Origin: JANQRV01 sp964533785
Lineage (GTDB): Bacteria > Bacteroidota > Bacteroidia > Chitinophagales > Saprospiraceae
DNA: 7,937 nt
NCBI GenBank assembly: GCA_964533785.1
Contig: CAZHNG010000313.1
Coordinates: forward strand, 1-7,937
Reading direction: 5' to 3'
How positions within the stretch are numbered: the stretch's first letter is position 1; each line of letters starts with the position of its first letter. The notes beneath the pieces were generated by a model that was not told where the DNA came from, made no database searches, and saw nothing but the letters and a program-made list of their open reading frames with translations. Of this stretch, positions 1-5,599 are shown piece by piece. The position numbers and the translations under genes are program-made.

Positions 1-78
1 TCTGAAAAATTGATATCCATTGAATATCAGCGTTTTGTTGTCTAAAATCTAGCGCCAAAAGTCCAATATTTTTAAAAT

Positions 79-591
79 ATGAAAAGAGAAATCGTCATTG
101 AGGCTACGAGACAGTGGATCAAAGCATTTGTGCTGCAGTACAATCTCTGTCCCTTTGCCCATGAACCCTTTAATAAAAACAAGATCCGTTACGTTGTGGA
201 ACCTGCCTCTACCATTGATGCGCTTATCAAGACCTATTTGACAGAATTATCCTTTTTAGTTGACGTAAATGCGGAGGAGGTGGAAACGACGCTCATCGTT
301 CACCCCAACGTCTTACAAGATTTTCTGCCCTACAATGATTTTTTGTACGAAGCCGAAAATTTACTGGAAGAAGCGGGTTTGAGCGGGGTCATTCAGGTAG
401 CCTCCTTTCATCCCCGGTATCAGTTTGCGGATTTATCCTACGATGACCCTGCCAATAAGACCAATCGTTCGCCTTATCCGATGTTGCACCTGCTCAGAGA
501 AGAAAGCGTGGGAAAAGCAGTGGAAAGTTACGGCGATACGGATAAGATCTGGCAGCGCAATATGAAAGTGATGCGGGAAAAATTCGGATAG
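79..591 (+). CDS. DUF1415 domain-containing protein
   Basis: This complete 170-residue protein matches the DUF1415 family along its whole length; the family has no established biochemical role. Visible family hallmarks are an N-terminal helix followed by NLCPFA (residues 22-27, with Cys24), the ASFHPRYQFA stretch (108-117, with His111), the NKTNRSPYP segment (126-134) and HLLREESV (137-144). The conserved Cys, His, Asn and Arg residues suggest a catalytic or metal/ligand-binding site, but that is inference. No signal peptide or membrane segment is seen, so it is probably cytoplasmic. The ATG at 79 is preceded by an A/T-rich leader without a clear Shine-Dalgarno, as is usual in Bacteroidota, and the protein begins at the normal family N-terminus. 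It ends 97 bases before the copper ATPase gene; shared transcription is possible but not shown. Confidence 0.88.
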   Translation: MKREIVIEATRQWIKAFVLQYNLCPFAHEPFNKNKIRYVVEPASTIDALIKTYLTELSFLVDVNAEEVETTLIVHPNVLQDFLPYNDFLYEAENLLEEAGLSGVIQVASFHPRYQFADLSYDDPANKTNRSPYPMLHLLREESVGKAVESYGDTDKIWQRNMKVMREKFG

Positions 592-688
592 TTTAAATTA
601 TGCGCCTATTCCTGTATTTTATCCTTTTCTGCTTTAAATTTGTTGAATAACAAGGAAGTGATATCAACGATCAAATTGATAACTCAAA

Positions 689-2803
689 ATGACAAAACAT
701 AAAGCGATAGAATGGAAAGTAGAAGGGATGACCTGCAATAATTGTGCAGCGAATATCCTGAAATACCTGGAGCGGGAGGGAATGGAAAAGGTAAACGTCA
801 ATTTTTCTACCGCCGAAGTAGCGTTTGAAACCTTGGATATCTCTGATGGCCGGATGGAAGAGCTCAAGGAAGGGATCAATAAGCTCGGGTATCAGGTGGT
901 AAACGAAGGGGAGGAGGCGCAAGGCTCCAAAGGGTCTTGGTGGAATTTGAATCGGAAGTTGGTCGTTAGTGCCGTCTTTACTGCCCCATTGTTGCTCTAT
1001 CATTTGGTGATGGTCACCGGATTATCCTGGAGTGTCTTGGAAAATCCCTGGGTACAACTGGCATTGTGTATACCCGTTTTTCTGATCGGCGTACTGCATT
1101 TTGGCCGCAGTGCTTTTTATGCTTTGCGGGAAGGTTTCCTGCACATGGACGTATTGATCTTTCTGGGGAGTACGGCTGCTTTTATTTACAGTATTTTAGG
1201 GTTGATCTTGCAAGAACCGAATTACATTTTCTTTGAAACTTCGGCCACTATTATTACGCTGGTGTTGCTGGGTAATTGGATGGAGCACCGCGCTGTTCAG
1301 CGTACGACTACTGCTATTCGCGAACTGACGGCTTTGCAGGTGGAACATGCCAATCGCATCGATATGGACTGGAAGATCAGAACGGTTCCGGTAGAAGAAT
1401 TAAGGGTAGGAGATAAGCTACAGATCAACGAAGGAGATAAAGTACCGACGGATGCCATGATCCTGAAAGGAGAAGTGTCCGTCGATGAGTCGATGATCAC
1501 CGGAGAAAGTGAGCCGGTAACCAAAGGGATTGGCGAACGACTTACCGGTGCTACCATTTTGATCAACGGCAATTGCCAGGCCAGGGTGGAAGCGGTAGGA
1601 AAAGATACCGTTCTTGCGCAGATCATTCAGTTGGTCAAACAAGCGCAACAGGATAAGCCGGCGATCCAGCGACTTGCGGATAAGATCAGCGCCATTTTTG
1701 TGCCGGTAGTGATCGGATTGGCCATCGTTGCTGTCGGATTGGGGTATTGGGTATTCGGCTTTACCCTATCGCAATCGATTATCAACGGCATAGCCGTATT
1801 GGTGATCTCTTGCCCTTGTGCCATGGGTTTAGCAACCCCTACTGCCGTTATGGTAGGAGTGGGCCGCATGGCGCGGAATGGGATTCTGGTCAAAGGCGGT
1901 CAGACGGTAGAGCTATTTTCTAATGTAAAAAATTTCGTATTCGATAAAACGGGAACTCTTACCACCGGTATCTCCGAAGATGTAAAAATCGAATACTTGG
2001 ACGATAACAAGGAACAGGTCCAAAAGGTGATCTACCAGATGGAAAACCATTCTTCTCACCCCATCGCACAAGCACTAAAGAAACACCTGGAACCGGTGAT
2101 CGATCATGCCGCTTTGCCGGAGCTGAAGGTCGCGGAAATCAAAGGGCAAGGTTTAAAAGCTGCTGATGAGGATGGCAATCACTATTTATTGGGTAACCAA
2201 AATCCAAAGGCAAAGAACGAAATTCAGTTTTCCAAAAACGGACAGGCCGTAGCCCGGATCTTCGTGGAGTCGGATCTGCGGCCCGATGCTAAAGCTACCA
2301 TCGATTACATTAAGGCTAACGATGGAAAAGCTTACTTGTTAAGCGGTGACAACCAGGAGAAAACAGCGGAGATGGCGCGGAAAGTTGGTATTGAAAAATA
2401 TTATGCCCAACAATTACCCGACCAGAAACTCAAAATTATTGAAGAATTATCCCATCAGGAACCCACGGCGATGATCGGCGACGGCATTAACGATGCCCCT
2501 GCATTGGCGAAAGCTACCGTTGGTGTTTCCTTGAGTGATGCTTCTCAGGTAGCCATTCAATCTTCACAGATCGTATTGTTGAATGGAAAATTAAAGCAAT
2601 TATCCAAAGCACTGGGGATCAGTAAAAAAACCGTATTGACCATTAAGCAGAATTTGTTCTGGGCCTTTGCTTATAATATCGTGGCGATCCCGATCGCGAT
2701 GGCCGGTTTATTGAACCCCATGTGGGCCGCCTTGTTTATGGCTTTCTCGGATGTAGTGGTTATTGGTAATTCCATTCGTTTGAAATACAAAAAAATCGAT
2801 TAG
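689..2803 (+). CDS. copA: Heavy-metal P1B-type ATPase, probable Cu(+) exporter CopA
   Basis: An inner-membrane pump of 704 residues that would use ATP to export Cu(+) from the cytoplasm. In order: one HMA metal-binding domain (about 6-72) with GMTCNNC and Cys16/Cys19; four N-terminal membrane helices (about 90-200); actuator domain with TGES (271-274); a helix with the transport motif CPC (375-377); phosphorylation motif DKTGT with Asp419; nucleotide-domain markers HP (457-458) and GQG (486-488); hinge GDGIND (597-602); and a last helix pair with Tyr662-Asn663 and Met684. CPC plus the Tyr-Asn pair and Met place it in the P1B-1 Cu(+)/Ag(+) group. The second Ser expected four residues after Met684 is Asp688, which leaves some doubt about metal preference. 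A single HMA domain and about 700 residues are normal for the family. The ATG at 689 directly precedes the HMA domain. No copper chaperone or CsoR/CueR-type regulator lies in the window. Confidence 0.95.
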   Translation: MTKHKAIEWKVEGMTCNNCAANILKYLEREGMEKVNVNFSTAEVAFETLDISDGRMEELKEGINKLGYQVVNEGEEAQGSKGSWWNLNRKLVVSAVFTAPLLLYHLVMVTGLSWSVLENPWVQLALCIPVFLIGVLHFGRSAFYALREGFLHMDVLIFLGSTAAFIYSILGLILQEPNYIFFETSATIITLVLLGNWMEHRAVQRTTTAIRELTALQVEHANRIDMDWKIRTVPVEELRVGDKLQINEGDKVPTDAMILKGEVSVDESMITGESEPVTKGIGERLTGATILINGNCQARVEAVGKDTVLAQIIQLVKQAQQDKPAIQRLADKISAIFVPVVIGLAIVAVGLGYWVFGFTLSQSIINGIAVLVISCPCAMGLATPTAVMVGVGRMARNGILVKGGQTVELFSNVKNFVFDKTGTLTTGISEDVKIEYLDDNKEQVQKVIYQMENHSSHPIAQALKKHLEPVIDHAALPELKVAEIKGQGLKAADEDGNHYLLGNQNPKAKNEIQFSKNGQAVARIFVESDLRPDAKATIDYIKANDGKAYLLSGDNQEKTAEMARKVGIEKYYAQQLPDQKLKIIEELSHQEPTAMIGDGINDAPALAKATVGVSLSDASQVAIQSSQIVLLNGKLKQLSKALGISKKTVLTIKQNLFWAFAYNIVAIPIAMAGLLNPMWAALFMAFSDVVVIGNSIRLKYKKID

Positions 2804-2874
2804 CCGAAATAAGAAACGGTGACCGGTGGACGTTCCTTCGATGGAGTATTATCATCTATCAAAAAAACGCCTCT

Positions 2875-3690
2875 ATGCATCGCCAATTCATCCCCTGTTT
2901 TATTGTAGTCCTTTTTTGTATTTCCAACGCTTTCAGCCAAAATCCTAAAGCTGGTATTAAACATGCAGCCAGTATAGGTATTACCGATCTTTCTTTGATC
3001 GATCAAATGATGGAACCCATTCCCGGTATCGGCAAAAAAACATCCGAATTAATACAGCGGCAAAATGTTAAATCCTATATGATGCCGGTACGCAGAGTAG
3101 AAATGCCGGATGATGAATTATCTTACATCATTGCCAGTTGCCTGGAATTTTACGTCAACCTGGATCGCAATTACAAGGTCAACCTCAGTCCGGATTACAT
3201 CGCCCTAAACCTCAGGAATACGGGAAGAAAAGTAACACCACAAGCCGCTTTTGAATTACTGGCCAATGATGGCACCGTAAGTGCTGCCATCTTACCTTTT
3301 GGGTCGAGAAAACTCAACAGCGGGGTCTACGCCACCCAAAAATACCGGATCACCAATTTCCTGCATTTATTCCGCGATGTGACCCGCGATCGCCAAAAAA
3401 CCTTCGAAACCCGTAAAGCGCTTTTGCGCGGACATCCGGTTATCGTTCAATTAAATGCCAACGATAGTGCCCGCGACCAAAACAATAAGCGGTATTGGAA
3501 GATCAGCGGCGAACGCGACAAAGCCATGCCCTTCATCGTCGTCGGTTACGATGAACTGGAAGAAGCTTTTGAGATCACCAGCAGCTGGGGTAGCCATTGG
3601 GGAGAGAATGGTTATATTTGGCTCAGCTACGATGAATTTGAGAAACATGCGGTGAATGGGTACGTTTTGGTGCCGCCGCAGGAATTTTGA
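2875..3690 (+). CDS. Secreted papain-like (C1 family) protein, probable pseudoprotease
   Basis: This 271-residue protein begins with a Sec-type signal peptide (hydrophobic core about 5-19, likely cut near AFS-Q at 21/22; no lipobox), so it should be exported. The C-terminal half carries the papain-fold signature: IVVGYDE (221-227), SSWGSHWGENGYIWL (236-250), plus a PVR segment (71-73) and LSPDY (104-108) at the places where papain-family proteins have PVRxQG and LSPQ. Aligning by eye, catalytic residues are lost: the oxyanion Gln aligns with Val75, the Cys with Ser83 (or less likely Cys89), the His with Met218, and the Asn of NSWG with Ser236. It is therefore probably a non-catalytic binding or structural protein; its ligand is unknown. 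Residues 48-60 (PIPGIGKKTSELI) resemble a helix-hairpin-helix motif, perhaps by chance. The start is the first ATG giving a proper signal peptide. The stop codon TGA lies inside the left arm of the adjacent inverted repeat. Confidence 0.75.
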   Translation: MHRQFIPCFIVVLFCISNAFSQNPKAGIKHAASIGITDLSLIDQMMEPIPGIGKKTSELIQRQNVKSYMMPVRRVEMPDDELSYIIASCLEFYVNLDRNYKVNLSPDYIALNLRNTGRKVTPQAAFELLANDGTVSAAILPFGSRKLNSGVYATQKYRITNFLHLFRDVTRDRQKTFETRKALLRGHPVIVQLNANDSARDQNNKRYWKISGERDKAMPFIVVGYDELEEAFEITSSWGSHWGENGYIWLSYDEFEKHAVNGYVLVPPQEF

Positions 3691-3935
3691 ACCACGGAGA
3701 ACATGGAGTACACAGAGATTTAATTCGACTATATGGAACAAAGAAACGCCTATTTGTGAATTTTCTTTGGTCCCTCTGCCCGACTTTGTTGAAAGGGGTG
3801 GTAATCCTGGCATTGGCTTTTATAACTTACTTATGAGAATTTCTCATGCCAATCAAGTAATCCAGGTTGATACTTCCGTTAGGAAATTCATAATGAAAAA
3901 AGATCTCCATGTATTCCGTGTACTCCGTGGTTCAA
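3687..3935. repeat. MITE-like intergenic element with 33-bp imperfect inverted repeats
   Basis: The segment after the papain-like gene is bounded by two inverted copies of one sequence: left arm 3687-3719 and right arm 3903-3935, matching at 28 of 33 positions by hand alignment. Each arm contains three 9-bp units of the form CACGGAGWA (left: CACGGAGAA, CATGGAGTA, CACAGAGAT; right arm read on the minus strand: CACGGAGTA, CACGGAATA, CATGGAGAT). The roughly 180 bp between the arms has no convincing gene but carries nested palindromes. No transposase and no clear target-site duplication is visible, so this may be a non-autonomous mobile element, a dispersed repeat pair, or a structured transcript. 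The left arm overlaps the stop codon of the upstream gene and the right arm ends 14 bases before the sbcD start. Confidence 0.6.
3806..3866. other. Nested palindromes inside the inverted-repeat element
   Basis: Three inverted pairs are nested around one centre: CCTGG (3806-3810) with CCAGG (3862-3866), ATTGGC (3812-3817) with GCCAAT (3848-3853), and the nearly perfect ATGAGAA-T-TTCTCAT (3833-3847). Their order is that of a single folded stem with interior loops. No poly-T tract follows, so a rho-independent terminator is not supported. It could be a structured RNA, a protein-binding palindrome, or the core of a small mobile element. Confidence 0.4.
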
Positions 3936-3949
3936 CAAAAAACATTCAC

Positions 3950-5173
3950 ATGAAGATTCTCCACACTGCCGATTGGCACCTGGGTAAAAAACTGGAAAGC
4001 ATCAACCGCCTGGAAGAACAACGTCAAGTATTGCAGGAAATCACTGAAATTGCGGACGCTGAAGACGTAGACGCCGTCCTGGTTGCCGGCGATATCTTTG
4101 ATGTATTTAATCCCGCTTCCGAAGCAGTAGACCTGTTTTATCAGACCATAAAAAAGCTGAGTAAGGAAGGCCAGCGGGCCGTAGTGGCCATCGCCGGTAA
4201 TCACGATTCGCCCGATCGTTTTGAAGCGCCGGATCCTTTGGCCAGGGCCTGCGGTATCATTTTGTCCGGCTACCCGTCTACGATCATTACTCCTTTTGAA
4301 CTGGCCAGTGGATTGGCCATCACTAAAAGCGCGCCGGGATTTATCGAATTACAATTACCCCGAGTTGATCATCCTTTACGTCTGCTGCTGACGCCTTATG
4401 CCAACGAATACCGGCTGAAGCGTTTCCTGGGCAAGGAAGATTCGGGTGAAGCTTTACGCAATTTATTAGAACGGCATTGGTCAACAATTGCGGAAGAATA
4501 TTGTGACGATCAAGGGATCAATATTTTATTGGCACATCTCTTTTTTAGCGATAAAGCGCAAAAAGTTTTCGAAGAACCCGAGGAAGAAAAACCCATTTTG
4601 CACGTGGGTGGTGCCCAGGTTATCTGGACGGAAAACGTTCCGGAGAAAGTGGATTACGTCGCACTTGGACATCTGCACCGGCGACAGGAGATCGATCGCG
4701 GAACTACGCCGGTGGTTTACGCAGGAAGTCCTTTGTCTTACAGTTTTAGCGAAAGCAATCAAAGTAAATCGGTTTCTATCATCGAATGTCAGCCAAACGA
4801 AGCTGTCGAGTACAAAAAAGTTCCCCTTAAAAGCGGCAGGCCAGTACTAAGGGCCAGGTTTGAGGAAATAGAAACGGCCAAATCCTGGCTCCGGGAACAT
4901 CCCAATGCCATCATAGAATTAACCATTGTGTCGGATACTTACCTGACCGCACAAACGAAAAAAGAATTGCTCAGTATCAATAAAGACTTATTTTTGATCC
5001 CCGAAATCCGGCAGACGGAACACAACCGGGATCCTAAAGACCATATCAACCTGAACCAAAAGATAGAATATCTGTTTGCGGATTATTTCAAATTTAAGAA
5101 CGGAGGGCAGGCACCGAATGGGGAAGTGCTGGATTTGTTTAAGGAGGTTTTGGCTTTTGGCAATGAGCAATGA
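3950..5173 (+). CDS. sbcD: DNA repair exonuclease SbcCD, nuclease subunit SbcD (Mre11-type)
   Basis: A 407-residue metallophosphoesterase that with SbcC forms the SbcCD complex, an ATP-dependent exonuclease and hairpin-opening endonuclease acting in the cytoplasm on broken or folded DNA. The Mn-binding motifs are all present: DWH (Asp8, His10), GDIFD (47-51, Asp48), GNHDSPDR (83-90, Asn84/His85), LLAHLF (193-198, His196), GHLH (240-243) and YAGSP (257-261). The C-terminal SbcD capping region follows from about 290. Length is normal for the family. The frame is open back to 3656, but those 98 extra residues cross the inverted-repeat element and show no homology; the ATG at 3950 (MKILHTADWH) is the canonical SbcD start, after an A-rich leader. 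The end is odd: the last codons (Asn-Glu-Gln-stop) are the first two units of the CAATGAG repeat array, so the native C-terminus may have been replaced. Confidence 0.96.
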   Translation: MKILHTADWHLGKKLESINRLEEQRQVLQEITEIADAEDVDAVLVAGDIFDVFNPASEAVDLFYQTIKKLSKEGQRAVVAIAGNHDSPDRFEAPDPLARACGIILSGYPSTIITPFELASGLAITKSAPGFIELQLPRVDHPLRLLLTPYANEYRLKRFLGKEDSGEALRNLLERHWSTIAEEYCDDQGINILLAHLFFSDKAQKVFEEPEEEKPILHVGGAQVIWTENVPEKVDYVALGHLHRRQEIDRGTTPVVYAGSPLSYSFSESNQSKSVSIIECQPNEAVEYKKVPLKSGRPVLRARFEEIETAKSWLREHPNAIIELTIVSDTYLTAQTKKELLSINKDLFLIPEIRQTEHNRDPKDHINLNQKIEYLFADYFKFKNGGQAPNGEVLDLFKEVLAFGNEQ

Positions 5174-5499
5174 ACAATGAGCAATGAGAGCAATGAACAA
5201 TGAGCGATGAGCAATGAGAGCAATGAGCAATGAGAGCAATGAGCAATGGGAGCAATGAACAATGAGCAATGAGAGCAATGAGCAATGGGAGCAATGAACA
5301 ATGGGAGCAATGAACANNNNNNNNNNNNNNNNNNNNNNNNNNNNNNNNNNNNNNNNNNNNNNNNNNNNNNNNNNNNNNNNNNNNNNNNNNNNNNNNNNNN
5401 NNNNNNNNNNNNNNNNATGAGCAATGAGAGCAATGAGCAATGGGAGCAATGAACAATGGGAGCAATGAACAATGAGCGATGAGCAATGAGCAATGGGAG
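5161..5499. repeat. Tandem array of mixed 7-bp and 9-bp CAATGAG-type units
   Basis: Before the assembly gap there are 20 complete units (5161-5314): 13 heptamers (CAATGAG, CAATGAA, CGATGAG) and 7 nonamers (CAATGAGAG or CAATGGGAG). After the gap, a partial unit and 10 complete units run to 5499, ending with CAATGGGAG. Heptamers and nonamers often alternate, giving a 16-bp higher-order period, and short blocks recur, for example CAATGAG-CGATGAG on both sides of the gap. The plus strand meets TGA stops quickly in every frame, while the minus strand has no stop in any frame. The array overlaps the last 13 bases of sbcD and fills most of the space before sbcC. Such slippage-prone repeats expand by replication errors; a specific function is not evident. 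Confidence 0.95.
5317..5416. other. Assembly gap (100 N) inside the tandem repeat
   Basis: Exactly 100 N bases, a conventional scaffold-gap size, sit inside the repeat array, with the same unit types on both sides. The assembler evidently failed to cross the repeat, so the real gap length is unknown and may be shorter or much longer. Further unique sequence hidden here cannot be ruled out. Confidence 0.97.
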
Positions 5500-5599
5500 C
5501 GGGATGTCTTGTGGCTGGGTGTCCAATTTATTAACCCCAAGTTGGGGGGTAATAGATTTCCAACAAGTTGATTTTTCGTAAGTCATTTAATTTCAACGC
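5500..5599 (+). other. Leader between repeat array and sbcC, with short inverted repeat
   Basis: These 100 bases of unique sequence separate the repeat array from sbcC. They hold one inverted repeat, ATTAACCCCAA (5530-5540) facing TTGGGGGGTAAT (5542-5553), which can form a CCCC/GGGG stem with a five-base loop and flanking ATTA/TAAT pairs. No T-tract follows it, so it is not a convincing intrinsic terminator. No clear Bacteroidota-type promoter (TTTG with TAnnTTTG) was recognised, although sbcC may need its own promoter if the repeat array interferes with read-through from sbcD. No gene is seen here. Confidence 0.4.

Noticed and set aside
1..78. Promoter for the DUF1415 gene
   Set aside because: TTTG occurs near 34-37 but no matching TAnnTTTG element is found at the expected distance, so no promoter can be called.
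660..688. TATCAA/TTGATA inverted repeat just upstream of copA as a regulator site
   Set aside because: Only six-base A/T-rich arms, which occur often by chance, and it does not match known CueR or CsoR operators.
671..1893. Minus-strand open frames opposite the copper ATPase gene
   Set aside because: They are shadows of a strongly supported gene and show no family resemblance.
2804..2874. Terminator or small gene between copA and the papain-like gene
   Set aside because: No stem followed by a T-tract and no plausible short coding frame was seen.
3451..3813. Open frames on both strands over the end of the papain-like gene
   Set aside because: They overlap a better-supported gene and have no recognisable motifs.
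3656..3949. A 98-residue N-terminal extension of SbcD in the same open frame
   Set aside because: It overlaps the end of the papain-like gene and the inverted-repeat element, and the canonical SbcD start motif MKILHTADWH begins at 3950.
5161..5499. CRISPR array
   Set aside because: Units are 7-9 bp in direct tandem with no unique spacers, and no cas genes are present.
4988..5586. Long minus-strand open frames rich in Leu-Ile-Ala-His-Cys-Ser across the repeat array
   Set aside because: The minus-strand repeat lacks stop codons in all frames, so long frames arise automatically; they also cross the N gap and resemble no protein family.
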